DNA from: Pseudonocardiales bacterium
GTDB taxonomy: Bacteria; Actinomycetota; Actinomycetes; Mycobacteriales; Pseudonocardiaceae
Assembly: GCA_023252195.1 (NCBI GenBank)
Contig: JAHEXI010000007.1
Coordinates: 160,844 to 224,843, forward strand
Direction: 5' to 3'
Length of the DNA: 64,000 nucleotides
The position numbers and the translations under genes were made by a program. Every line of letters starts with the position of its first letter. Within the stretch, counting starts at the first letter, position 1. Below the pieces are notes generated by a model. The model was not told the DNA's origin and made no database searches. It saw only the letters and a list, made by a program, of their open reading frames with translations. This document shows, piece by piece, positions 1-7,256 of this stretch.

Positions 1-1653
1 CAGCGACACCGTGTACCCGGCGGGCTGCGGGGGCAGTGCGTACCCGCGATCGGTCGTGGCCACGGCGACCTCCAGCCGGTGTCCGGCCTGGACTGGCCGC
101 ACCACGCCGGCCAGTGTCACGGTGACCTCGGTCGGGGCCCCATCGGCTGCCAGCGGGCCGATCCGCACCGGGGCCACTGCTGCACCGGGCAGCGTGCGGC
201 GCCCATCCGGTCCGACGTCGTAGAGCTTGACGAACAGCACCGCATCCGATGGCGGTGCTGTGGTATTGGTCTGTGCCGCGGCTACCCGCAATCGGATCTG
301 CGGCGCCCCGGTGATCTCCAGCGAGTCTGGCAGCGGATCGGTGCTGAACGTCGCGGTCTGCCCGGGCAGGTCCATCGCCACCCCGTTCGTGGCGACTGCG
401 GGCAGCGCGGAGCTGAGGCCCGGCAGGCTGCTCAGCGCGGCCGGGCTGCCACCGGGCGGCCGAATCACCGGCTGCGGCCCACCGTGCAGCGTCAGCTCCC
501 GCCGCTGCACCGGGACGCCGTCGAGGCCCGGATAGGTCGGGGCGTGCACGGTGCGCTGGGCGACCCCACTTCGGGTGCCGAAAATTCCCGGCACCTGGTA
601 ATCGAATCCGGTCCCCGGATCACTTCCCTTCCGGCGGAGGTGGTAGTCGAACCAGGCGCCGACCTGCTCCTGCAGCGCCGCGTCGGGCTCCCCGCCGTCG
701 TGACCACCCGCGTACCAGATCACTTTCAACGGTGCACCCGCCGAAGCAAGCTGACGGGCGGTGGCGTCAGCCTGGTCCAGCCCGAACAGCGTGTCGTGCT
801 CGCCCTGGATGAGCAGGGTCGGTGCGGTGATGTTGCCCGCTACCGCAGCGGGCGACGAGCGGTGTAACAGCTGCACGATCTCCGGAGTAGGGCTACCGGT
901 GGTAGCGGCTTGGACGTAGGCGGCGCACACCTCGGGGGGAAACCGCCCGCACAATCCCCCCGCACCGGCGAGGCCGGCGCCGAAGAAGTACCCAGCCCAA
1001 TCCCGCTTGAATACTCCGTCCGGGGCGAAGGCCCCGGCCGCCGGGGTGGCCGTGCGGATGGACGTGGGGCTCGCGGCATTGGGGAACAGCGCCTGCGAAA
1101 GATCGTTCCAGGTGATCTCCGGTGCGAGCGCATCCACCCGCCGGTCGGTTCCCGCCAGCAGCAGGGCCAGCGCGCCGCCGTAAGACGCACCGGTGACACC
1201 GACCCGGGGATCGCCGGGCCCGTCACGCACCACATCCGGTCGCTTGGCCAACCAGTCCACCAACGCGCGGGCGTCGGCCACCTCGTAATCAGGGGAGTCC
1301 AGGCCGATCTGTCCGGTGCTCGCGCCGAATCCCCGGGCGCTCCAAGCGAGCACGACGAACCCTCGGCGAGCCAGCGCGGTCGCCTCGGTACTAACCGAGT
1401 TCTTGCTGCCACCGAAGCCGTGGGCCACCAGCACGGCCGGCGCGGGAGTGACTGCCGGCCGGTACACCGTGGCGTCGAGGTGCACCTGACCGGCGCTACC
1501 CGGTCCCTCCGGTACGTCGATGGTCACGTTCTCGGTGGCGACCTGGCGTGTACTGGAGGCCGTCGCTCTGATCGCCAGCATTACCCCGGCGCCCGCGATC
1601 ACAGCGGTGATCACCAGTACGACGAGCAGCCGCCGGCGGATCGTTCGGGACAC
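1..1653 (-). CDS. Exported alpha/beta hydrolase, X-Pro dipeptidyl-peptidase-like (partial, C-terminus missing)
   Basis: The reading frame is open from a GTG at 1653 down to base 1, so 551 residues are visible and the C-terminus lies outside the window. The N-terminus has three Arg followed by a hydrophobic stretch (LLVVLVITAVIAGAG), a signal anchor or signal peptide, so the enzyme probably acts outside the membrane. The hydrolase core shows the oxyanion-side motif VAHGFGGSKN, the nucleophile elbow GASYGG, an acidic residue in GEHDTLFG and the catalytic His in GGHDGGE. After about residue 330 the sequence becomes a beta-rich domain (LRVAAAQTN, VTLAGVVQAGHRLEVAV) typical of the X-Pro peptidase/CocE C-terminal jelly roll. 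Members cleave Xaa-Pro dipeptides or esters; the substrate here cannot be predicted. The start is the GTG just before the Arg-rich segment. Confidence 0.85.
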   Translation of the reverse strand, partial: MSRTIRRRLLVVLVITAVIAGAGVMLAIRATASSTRQVATENVTIDVPEGPGSAGQVHLDATVYRPAVTPAPAVLVAHGFGGSKNSVSTEATALARRGFVVLAWSARGFGASTGQIGLDSPDYEVADARALVDWLAKRPDVVRDGPGDPRVGVTGASYGGALALLLAGTDRRVDALAPEITWNDLSQALFPNAASPTSIRTATPAAGAFAPDGVFKRDWAGYFFGAGLAGAGGLCGRFPPEVCAAYVQAATTGSPTPEIVQLLHRSSPAAVAGNITAPTLLIQGEHDTLFGLDQADATARQLASAGAPLKVIWYAGGHDGGEPDAALQEQVGAWFDYHLRRKGSDPGTGFDYQVPGIFGTRSGVAQRTVHAPTYPGLDGVPVQRRELTLHGGPQPVIRPPGGSPAALSSLPGLSSALPAVATNGVAMDLPGQTATFSTDPLPDSLEITGAPQIRLRVAAAQTNTTAPPSDAVLFVKLYDVGPDGRRTLPGAAVAPVRIGPLAADGAPTEVTVTLAGVVRPVQAGHRLEVAVATTDRGYALPPQPAGYTVSL

Positions 1654-1783
1654 TGCACCGACGGTACAGATCGGTTCCGGTGCGGCAGCCGTCTCAGCAT
1701 CACCCCACCGGTGACCAACGTCATCACGACGGGCCGCTATCCGGGGTGGTGCCAATGCGGGCCATACGGGACACTCGTCCCAG

Positions 1784-1890
1784 CGTGGAGGGGAGTATTC
1801 CTTCGCGGCGGCATCGTCAACACGGTTTTCCCGCAGTGCTGCGGGTGCCCGGTGCCGTCGACCGGTTCGCCGGTGGAAGAGACCTCCGGG
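1784..1890 (+). promoter_or_regulatory. yybP-ykoY (Mn2+) riboswitch aptamer
   Basis: The leader of the TerC gene carries the conserved blocks of the yybP-ykoY RNA in the right order: GGGGAGTA at 1790-1797, CATCGTCAACAC at 1812-1823, and GGAAGAGACCTCC at 1875-1887, with two hairpins between them (CCCGCA/TGCGGG at 1830-1845 and the CCGGTGCCG/CGACCGG region). The outer P1 helix would pair TGGAGG (1786-1791) with CCTCC (1883-1887). This class senses Mn2+ and usually controls Mn exporters such as MntP and TerC/Alx proteins, which fits the gene that follows. Recognised by eye; a covariance-model score was not computed. Confidence 0.85.
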
Positions 1891-1918
1891 TGTCCGACGT
1901 ATGCCGTCTGCCCGGAGG
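1883..1918 (+). promoter_or_regulatory. Expression platform: hairpin sequestering the terC ribosome-binding site
   Basis: CCTCCGGG (1883-1890) is perfectly complementary to CCCGGAGG (1911-1918), and the second arm contains the GGAGG ribosome-binding site of terC (ATG at 1926). The first arm overlaps the 3' strand of the aptamer P1 helix. Forming P1 with metal bound would therefore free the ribosome-binding site, while loss of P1 would hide it. This predicts translation switched on by Mn2+, inferred from the pairing alone. Confidence 0.7.
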
Positions 1919-1925
1919 TTCGCTC

Positions 1926-2987
1926 ATGGATGTGCCCGCGTGGGTATGGCTCGCCACGGTGGGCGCTATCGGTGTTCTGTTCGCCCTTGACCTGGTCATC
2001 GTCGACCGTAAGCCGCACGAGGTAGGCATGGCGGAGGCGGTCCGGTGGGTGGTGTTCTACCTCGCCTGTGCGGCGGCCTTCGGGCTGGGTATCTGGCTGT
2101 TCGCCGGCAGCACTTTCGCCGTCGAGTATTTCGCTGGATATCTTACCGAGTACTCGCTGTCGGTGGACAACCTGTTCATTTTCGTGATCATCATGAGCGC
2201 GTTCGGGGTGCCGGCCATCCAGCAACACCGGGTGCTGCTGATCGGCATCGTGCTCGCGTTGGCCATGCGGGGACTGTTCATCGCGGCTGGTGCGGCAGTG
2301 ATCTCACACTTCAGCTGGGTGTTCTACCTCTTCGCTGCGCTGCTGATCTACCTGGGTTGGCGCCAGATCCGTCACCGCAAGCAGGAGGTGGAATTCGGGG
2401 AGAACATGGTGTTGCGCGCGCTGCGGAAGCGGATCCCCGTGACCGATGAATACGACGGATCGCGGCTCACGATCAAGCGCGACGGCAAGCGGTGGTTCAC
2501 TCCGATGATCGTCGTGATGATCGCGATCGGCACCGTCGACCTGGTGTTCGCTCTTGATTCCATCCCAGCGATCTTCGGGCTCACCCAAGAAGCCTTCCTC
2601 GTCTTTACCGCGAACGCTTTTGCGCTGATGGGCCTACGGCAGCTGTACTTCCTCATCGGAGGACTGCTCACCAGGCTGGTCTACCTGCCCATCGGCCTCG
2701 GTGTGATTCTCGGGTTCATCGGCGTCAAGCTGGTGCTCGACACGCTGCACGAAAACTCGCTGTCCCTCCTCAACCGCGGCCAACCACTGGAATCAGTACC
2801 GCCGGTGGGCATCGGGCTCTCGCTGGCTGTGATCGCCGGCGTGCTGCTGGTGACGACTGTCGCCAGCGTGTACAAGACGCGGGAAGATCATCGTGGCGCT
2901 GAGCTGGCACGCTCGAGCAGCTCCGTTAGCCCTGCGCGACCTGCTGGGCGCGGGCGTAGATCAGGTGCGGAAAGTCCGCGCCGGTGA
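1926..2987 (+). CDS. TerC/Alx-family integral membrane protein, probable Mn2+ exporter
   Basis: A 353-residue polytopic membrane protein. The TerC family signature acidic residues within membrane segments are visible: FALDLVIVDR near residue 20, SVDNLFIFVIIMSAFG near residue 80, and DLVFALDSIPAIFGL near residue 210. About eight to nine hydrophobic segments are present. Family members (Alx, MeeF, TerC) export Mn2+, sometimes for metalation of secreted enzymes. The ATG at 1926 is chosen because GGAGG lies 7 nt upstream and because the yybP-ykoY riboswitch ends just before it. The C-terminal 35 residues (SSSSVSPARPAGRGRR) are polar and overlap the decayed convergent DUF1360 gene, so the exact end may be unconserved. 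Substrate assignment rests on family and riboswitch context. Confidence 0.9.
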   Translation: MDVPAWVWLATVGAIGVLFALDLVIVDRKPHEVGMAEAVRWVVFYLACAAAFGLGIWLFAGSTFAVEYFAGYLTEYSLSVDNLFIFVIIMSAFGVPAIQQHRVLLIGIVLALAMRGLFIAAGAAVISHFSWVFYLFAALLIYLGWRQIRHRKQEVEFGENMVLRALRKRIPVTDEYDGSRLTIKRDGKRWFTPMIVVMIAIGTVDLVFALDSIPAIFGLTQEAFLVFTANAFALMGLRQLYFLIGGLLTRLVYLPIGLGVILGFIGVKLVLDTLHENSLSLLNRGQPLESVPPVGIGLSLAVIAGVLLVTTVASVYKTREDHRGAELARSSSSVSPARPAGRGRRSGAESPRR

Positions 2988-3466
2988 GTACGGTGAAAGC
3001 GCTGCGACGAATCGGGTGAACCGCGGTACGAACAACAGCCCGATCGTGAAGCCGGTGCCCATCCACGTGTCAAGGCAGAACGGGCAGCTGACGAGTTCGC
3101 CTATGGCATGTCGCAGGCGGCTACCGTCACGCACCTCTTCCATCACCTCGGCAGGTCCTCCAGTACCGCGGTAACGGGTGAATGGGACAGTAGCGGGCTC
3201 GTGACCGCATCTTTGCTGATCATGCGGGACAGTTTGTGGGTTCCTGTGGTGATCAAGGCCAGGTCGTAGGGTGCGATTTTGCGGGGCAGCCCGCGCCCGG
3301 TCAAAGCGGCCGTCAGGCCGGCCAGACCCACCACCGCGGCGAAGGCAGTCATCACCACCACGTAGCCACCCAGCGGTCGCTCCGCGCCCTGCCGGTATTC
3401 CTGTGCCTCTGCGTGTACCGCGTCGCCGACTCCGGTCTGCTGGGGGACGCCCTGCACTCCCTCCAC
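2926..3466 (-). pseudogene. DUF1360 membrane protein, broken by two frameshifts
   Basis: Three adjacent minus-strand frames join into one DUF1360 protein. The first (from about 3466 or an internal ATG near 3350) gives PYDLALITTGTHKLSR and KDAVTSPL and stops near 3143. The second gives HAIGELVSCPFCLDTWMGTG and continues to about 3005. The third gives FTVLTGADFPHLIYARAQQ and ends at the stop at 2926. The order and spacing match intact DUF1360 proteins, in which THKLSR, AVTSPL and CPFC follow one another, so two frameshifts interrupt one gene. It runs convergently into terC and overlaps its last 60 bases. Function of the family is unknown. Either a pseudogene or assembly indels. Confidence 0.75.
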
Positions 3467-3574
3467 TCGGCCGGCGCTTGGCTCGCTGCTGGTCTGCAGG
3501 TCCAGCCGTCGACCGGCGACGACTCGTGGATACCCGCTTCCGAACGATGTGAAGCGCTCATCACACAGTGGTGA

Positions 3575-3781
3575 TCAGAACGGAGGTGGTTCGTCTGGCC
3601 CGGATGCCGGGTGGGTGGTCAGCGGTTCGGGGTCGGTCAGTGGTGGTGGTTGTGAGTGGTAGCGGTGTCCGCTGGGGGTGGCCCAGGTGGTGCAGCCGTC
3701 AGGGTGTTGGGTGACCGACTGTTGGCCGCCGCTCACGGTGCCGATGTAGGTGTCACTCGCGGCGCAGAGGTGAATCGGGCA
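3575..3781 (-). pseudogene. C-terminal remnant of a DUF222/13E12-type HNH endonuclease
   Basis: A 68-codon open stretch ends at the TGA at 3575-3577. Its sequence HPDGCTTWATPSGHRYHSQPP followed by a Pro-rich tail ending DEPPPF is the characteristic end of actinobacterial DUF222-HNH proteins (usual pattern HPDG-TTW-TPTGHRY). The catalytic HNH motif is not present, nor is the DUF222 domain, so only the tail survives. Upstream bases 3782-3914 show no further homology that I can recognise. These genes are repeated in many actinomycete genomes and often LexA controlled. Confidence 0.5.
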
Positions 3782-3914
3782 TCTCGGGCGGTGTTGACCG
3801 GCGCGGTGGCGTCCTGGTCGTCACGGTGCTGCCCGCGGGCACGGCGTCGCAGGTATCGGCGTCGGCACGGTGGCGGCCGGCTGCGGGCGCGCGAGGACTG
3901 CGAAGGGGCGTAGA

Positions 3915-4479
3915 TCAGCCGGTGCCGGCCGGGGCGACGAGCCGCCCACCGGTGAACTGGCCGATCAACGTCCAGGGCGGGACGTGCGGGGTGAGCCGGG
4001 CGCGAACGGTCATCGCCGCCGCGGTCAACGCCTCACCGAGCCGGGTGGGCTCCGACCCCCAGGGTGGCCAGGATCTCGCGGTCGACCCGGGCGATCCACC
4101 CGACGCCCTGCCCGCGCAGCCACTCGACGTGGTCAGAGTCGCGGACCGCGCGAACCCAGCGGCGCATGGTGGTAGTCGAGCGCCCGATCCCGGCCGCGAC
4201 CCGCCGGTACCTGGCTCCGCGGGCGCTGCCGCTCCGATCACGGCGGTGGAGTCGGCACGCCGCGGCAGGACCGCCCCGAGCAGCAGCACGTACGTGGCGC
4301 CGCACGACTCGCACCGGGCCCGCCGGGGCCGCAGGCGCAGCGTCGTCGCCCCCTGGTCTCGGACGTCACGGGCGCGCGCGTGGCCCCACCGGCGCAGCCG
4401 GCCGCCGCATTCCGGGCAGGCCAGCTCGCCCGCGGCCAGGTCTGCCTCGGCCCCGCTCAAGGTCCACGATCCCGATCAT
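3915..4479 (-). pseudogene. DUF6431-like zinc-ribbon/HTH protein, broken by frameshifts
   Basis: Fragments in different minus-strand frames together resemble DUF6431 proteins. An ATG at 4479 opens MIGIVDLERG, then a second frame carries AEADLAAGELACPECGGRLR, WGHARARDVR and RRARCESCGATYVLL (a Cys4 zinc ribbon) to LPRRADSTAVIG. Another frame continues with ARYRRVAAGIGRSTTTMRRW, a helix-turn-helix, to ILATLGVGAHPAR. The first frame resumes with LGEALTAAA and ends TGGRLVAPAGTG at the stop at 3915. At least two and probably three frameshifts are needed. Family members are found near mobile elements and may bind DNA; no activity is expected here. Confidence 0.6.
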
Positions 4480-4968
4480 CGCGTCGTCGTCCCCGCACAG
4501 CGCACGAGCGTTGTCTATCACGGGCCAGGCCGGCAGGGGTCAACTGGTGTTGGACCCACCCCAAAGCCAGGCGTGTCCACAGTGGAGGAATCGGCGGTGC
4601 TGCCCAGGCGGCACCGTGGCGAGGTTCAGACCCGCGCGAGCCGGGCGAACCCGCCAGCTCGGCACGGTGGCGGCGCCGACGAATCAGCCGGGCACGTCCC
4701 AGTCGTCGTCACGGTCGACGGCGCGAACCCAACTCCAGGTCGGCATCCTCGGTGGCGGTCAACGGCGGTTATGGCTCCCCGCCCGGATTATCACCGTCTG
4801 TGACCACCACCACGGGCTTCTCGTCCAGCTTGACAGCAGCCTTTGTCACGGTCGATAGGGGGTGTCTCGCGAGGCGATGGGAGGCTACGCCCTGATCGGA
4901 TGACGCGAAGACCCGGCATCGGCGGGCCCGGTTTTCCCGGGGTGTTGCTCCTCGATCAGTTCCAGCCC
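4480..4968. other. Gene-free 0.5 kb region
   Basis: No convincing gene was found on either strand. Long open frames exist but they read as Arg/Pro/Ala-rich out-of-frame GC-rich sequence. A short plus-strand stretch near 4720-4856 (GILGGGQRRLWLPA, then TVCDHHHGLLVQLD) faintly resembles the beta-rich tail of IS481-type transposases, which would fit a decayed mobile-element region, but it is too short to call. Confidence 0.4.
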
Positions 4969-5298
4969 TCAGGAGGAGATGATGTAGGCGCGACCGAAGA
5001 ACGTTCCGATCTCCGCGCGGTGCAGATGACCGGCGACTGCTTGATCACCTTCTATGGCCATGACAGCGTGGATGTGCACGGTGCCGTTGATGATCTCCCC
5101 GCTACCCGTCATCTCGGCCGGTAAGGAGTAGTCGGTGATGATGTCCTTGGTGGCGTCGTGTTGGGGCATGGTGGAGATCGTGAAGCTGTCCACGGCGCCG
5201 ATCAGGCTGACGATCGCCCCGTCAGTGATGTCGAGGCGCTTGGCCTCGTTGGTCACGGTCTCCATTAGCTCAGCGTTGCGGACCTCGATGACAACCAC
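4969..5298 (-). CDS. PPC/PCC (DUF296) domain protein
   Basis: A 109-residue single-domain protein. The family hallmarks are a central SLIGAVDSF segment, a conserved GSGEIINGTVHIHAVMA strand with the paired His, and AGHLHRAEIGTFF near the end. Stand-alone bacterial PPC proteins form trimers; in plants the domain occurs in AT-hook proteins, and the bacterial role is poorly defined. The GTG at 5298 is chosen because GGGAGG ends 8 nt upstream and the preceding XRE gene stops at 5304, so the ribosome-binding site lies across the stop of the upstream gene and the two are probably cotranslated. It is likely a partner or effector of the XRE regulator. Confidence 0.75.
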   Translation of the reverse strand: MVVIEVRNAELMETVTNEAKRLDITDGAIVSLIGAVDSFTISTMPQHDATKDIITDYSLPAEMTGSGEIINGTVHIHAVMAIEGDQAVAGHLHRAEIGTFFGRAYIISS

Positions 5299-5303
5299 GT
5301 GAG

Positions 5304-6005
5304 CTACCTCCCGATCAGGGGACTGAGCTCTTGCAGCATGGCAGCGGCGCACCATCGCGCGCCAGCGTCGCGGTCGCTGACTGCTTCCCGGGCGAACCTC
5401 TGGGCTACCAGCACGGGCTGGGGAAAGCCCGCAGAATCCTGCGCAAGCTGAGCGGCGACGGACCAGTCGAGGCCACAGACTCGGGCCACGACGGCGGTCA
5501 TGTAGCGGCCACGGACCTCGGCGTCCCGGCTGAGAGCGGTAGCCACGTGAGATGCCTCTACCTGTCCAGGAACCTTGGCGAGGATTCCAGCGGCATTCAC
5601 CCGCAAGACCGGATTGTCGCCGTCATCCAGCCACCGTCGCAGGTGGCCCACGGTGCCACGATCAGCCAGGGTGGCAATCGCCAGGTCAGTGCCGTGTGTG
5701 GTCTGGACCACGGCCAGGGGACCGGAGTCGTTGCCGGCGATGCTGGCTGCCATCTCCGTAGCTATGGAGGTGTTAGCGGCGATAATCCTGGCCACCTTGA
5801 AGAAGTTCCGACGATTCACCTCATCACCCAACTGGCCTATGCCGAGCACTCGCTCGTACGCCCTGACCACCTCGGTGGTCGCCGCTCGTTTGCCAGTTTC
5901 CACCATGCTCAGGTAGGGCTTGCTGTAGTGCGTGCGGGTGGCCATCACGCACAAACTAATCCCGGCGGCGTTCCGAGCCGCCCGCAAGGCTTCTCCGACC
6001 GTCAT
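5304..6005 (-). CDS. XRE-family transcriptional regulator with large C-terminal sensor region
   Basis: A 233-residue protein. Residues 1-60 form an XRE helix-turn-helix: VGEALRAARNAAGISL, then THYSKPYLSMVETGKRAAT and EVVRAYERVLGI. The remaining 170 residues are helical with an Ala-rich repeat-like pattern (HLRRWLDDGDNPVLRVNAAG, VATALSRDAEVRGRY), suggestive of HEAT-like helices that could bind a ligand or peptide. ATG at 6005 is preferred over an in-frame TTG at 6014. It is divergent from the mini-ORF cassette that begins at 6103 and lies upstream of the graspetide cluster, so it may control either. Actinomycete XRE regulators of this architecture often sit beside small partner ORFs; no DNA target site was identified. 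Confidence 0.8.
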   Translation of the reverse strand: MTVGEALRAARNAAGISLCVMATRTHYSKPYLSMVETGKRAATTEVVRAYERVLGIGQLGDEVNRRNFFKVARIIAANTSIATEMAASIAGNDSGPLAVVQTTHGTDLAIATLADRGTVGHLRRWLDDGDNPVLRVNAAGILAKVPGQVEASHVATALSRDAEVRGRYMTAVVARVCGLDWSVAAQLAQDSAGFPQPVLVAQRFAREAVSDRDAGARWCAAAMLQELSPLIGR

Positions 6006-6102
6006 CGCTGTCAACGCCTGTGAACCTCTGAGCCGTTCTCTTGGGGGTCCGTGTCGATCAGGCTAGCGGCAGCCAGCAGAGCCTGACAGCGAAGGGACAA
6101 CC

Positions 6103-6186
6103 ATGTCGATCAAGAGTCCTGCTTGGTTGCGGGCGGCGAACCTGACTGAGCGGGGGTGTGGTCGGTGTCCGGGGCGCGCGTCGTGA
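6103..6186 (+). CDS. 27-residue peptide with CxxC motif, first ORF of a coupled mini-ORF cassette
   Basis: ATG at 6103 follows an AAGGGA ribosome-binding site by 6 nt and encodes 27 residues beginning MSIKSPAWLRAAN and containing RGCGRCPGRAS, a CGRC pair. The TGA at 6184-6186 overlaps the GTG of the next ORF (GTGA). Coupling to three further ORFs, all with 4-nt overlaps, is the main evidence that it is translated. No homologue is recognised. It might be a leader whose translation sets expression of the downstream ORFs. Confidence 0.45.
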   Translation: MSIKSPAWLRAANLTERGCGRCPGRAS

Positions 6187-6368
6187 GTGATCCTCAGGTC
6201 GAGATCGAGGCCGCCTGCGAGGTGCATCGGAGCTCGGGGCGTCTGGTGGTGCGGCGTGAGGGTGATCGGGTGGTGCTGGATGCGCGTGCCGATGAGTGCT
6301 GCGTGATCGCCATGGAGGGCGCGGGGGTGACGCTGTTGTTCGACGTTCTCGGGGAGTGGCTGGCGTGA
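6183..6368 (+). CDS. Small hypothetical protein, 61 aa
   Basis: GTG at 6183 overlaps the stop of the 27-residue ORF. The product begins VSDPQVEIEAACEVHRSSG and continues with alternating charged beta-like segments (RLVVRREGDRVVLDARAD, then ECCVIAMEGAG) and an amphipathic end LLFDVLGEWLA. It contains vicinal cysteines. There is no membrane segment or signal. The stop TGA at 6366-6368 overlaps the next GTG at 6365. Not recognised; the four-gene coupling suggests a stoichiometric complex or a regulatory cassette for the divergent XRE regulator. Confidence 0.55.
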   Translation: MSDPQVEIEAACEVHRSSGRLVVRREGDRVVLDARADECCVIAMEGAGVTLLFDVLGEWLA

Positions 6369-6574
6369 GCCGTCCCCGAACGCCGCCCGGCGGCGCCATG
6401 ATGGTCGACACCTCTCCCGCGGCGCCGCCTCCTCTTACACCTGGGGAAGTGCTGGCCAAGCTGTTCCTGAACAACGCGGACCGTGGTTGCAACGCGGAAA
6501 ACGATGCCTTCGTGGAAGAACTGCTGAAACGACGGCGGGCCATCCAGGCGCTGGCCAACCCCAGCGGCGAATGA
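6365..6574 (+). CDS. Small hypothetical protein, 69 aa
   Basis: GTG at 6365 overlaps the previous stop. After a Pro-rich N-terminus (VSRPRTPPGGAMMVDTS) the protein turns helical: TPGEVLAKLFLNNADRG, CNAENDAFVEELLKRRRAIQ. An internal ATG at residue 12 or 13 is an alternative start. The stop TGA at 6572-6574 overlaps the next ATG at 6571. The charged amphipathic helix suggests a protein-binding adaptor. No family recognised. Confidence 0.5.
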   Translation: MSRPRTPPGGAMMVDTSPAAPPPLTPGEVLAKLFLNNADRGCNAENDAFVEELLKRRRAIQALANPSGE

Positions 6575-6822
6575 CGATCCCCCAGTTAAGAGGAACGGGG
6601 CAGGCGATGACCGCAGAGCCTTCGCACCGGTTCGCGCTGACCGGTCACGATCCCGAGGGCCGCAACCGCACGATCATCTTGTGGCAAGAGGCCGATCTGG
6701 TGGACGGCATCGTCCAGCGCCGGGTGGTGGTGACGTTGGACGCCACGATTAACACCGCGACGGTGCTCACCCGTTCCGAAGCCGTCGAGGTGGCCGACGC
6801 GTTGCGAGCGGCTGCCCAATGA
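6571..6822 (+). CDS. Small hypothetical protein, 83 aa
   Basis: Last ORF of the coupled cassette, ATG at 6571 in an ATGA overlap. Most of the protein looks like one small beta-rich domain: SHRFALTGHDPEGRNRTIIL, then RRVVVTLDATINTATVL, ending in a helix TRSEAVEVADALRAAAQ. A second start at 6607 (MTAEPSHRF) has its own GAGGAA-like site, so a shorter form of 71 residues is possible. Function unknown. A strong inverted repeat follows at 6857-6913 and may end the cassette transcript. Confidence 0.6.
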   Translation: MTIPQLRGTGQAMTAEPSHRFALTGHDPEGRNRTIILWQEADLVDGIVQRRVVVTLDATINTATVLTRSEAVEVADALRAAAQ

Positions 6823-6856
6823 CGATCACGCGGCTACGGCGGTGCCCCCTTGATCC

Positions 6857-6913
6857 CCGGTCGGCCGCCGGTTTGAGCCCGGCCCCCGTCATTTGCTCCC
6901 GGCGGCCGACCGG
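6857..6913 (+). terminator. 15-bp perfect inverted repeat between mini-ORF cassette and graspetide cluster
   Basis: CCGGTCGGCCGCCGG (6857-6871) and CCGGCGGCCGACCGG (6899-6913) are exact reverse complements separated by 27 nt. No T tract follows. It lies after the stop of the mini-ORF cassette (6822) and 64 nt before the graspetide precursor, so it could be a terminator, an attenuator or a DNA-binding site for the nearby regulator. Confidence 0.55.
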
Positions 6914-6977
6914 TTCCACCACCCGAACGTGAGAACGCGCGCACGGTATGAACGGATGAGAGAGGAAGGAACCTCAC

Positions 6978-7256
6978 ATGGACTCGAACCCGTTGTCGTC
7001 AGCGGCCTTGCGGCTGGAGTTCCCCGCCGGGAGATCCGTTGAGTCGGCCTCACTGGCGCGACCTTTCGTGCTGCGTTTCGCTCAGCGAATCACCCCATCG
7101 CAGCGCGCCGAATACAGGTACTCACCCGAGCTGCAGATCGCGCTGGACCCGAGTGGTCGCCCGCTGGTCGAGACGATGGACAAGGACGTGCAGACGAAAC
7201 GGCACAGTGATGGGGATGAGGGAGTCGAAGAGGAATACGACTGGGAGGAACTGTGA
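6978..7256 (+). CDS. Graspetide (omega-ester/amide RiPP) precursor peptide, TgmA/ThfA-like
   Basis: A 92-residue precursor. The leader shows the recognition region of ATP-grasp-target peptides, RPFVLRFAQRI and later YRYSPELQIALDPSGRPLV. The C-terminal core from about residue 65 is packed with nucleophilic and acidic side chains (TMDKDVQTKRHSDGDEG, then a Glu/Asp-rich end with EEEYDWEEL), as expected for macrocycles made between Thr/Ser/Lys and Asp/Glu. The core contains an Asp-Gly pair (SDGDEG), the preferred site for aspartimide formation. The ATG at 6978 follows GAGGAAGGA by 8 nt. The stop overlaps the GTG of the ATP-grasp gene. Final product structure and bioactivity cannot be deduced. Confidence 0.85.
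   Translation: MDSNPLSSAALRLEFPAGRSVESASLARPFVLRFAQRITPSQRAEYRYSPELQIALDPSGRPLVETMDKDVQTKRHSDGDEGVEEEYDWEEL

Noticed and set aside
4700..4860. Possible IS481-type transposase tail on the plus strand
   Set aside because: Only about 40 residues with loose resemblance (GGGQRRLWLPA, LLVQLD); no catalytic motif and no terminal repeats found.
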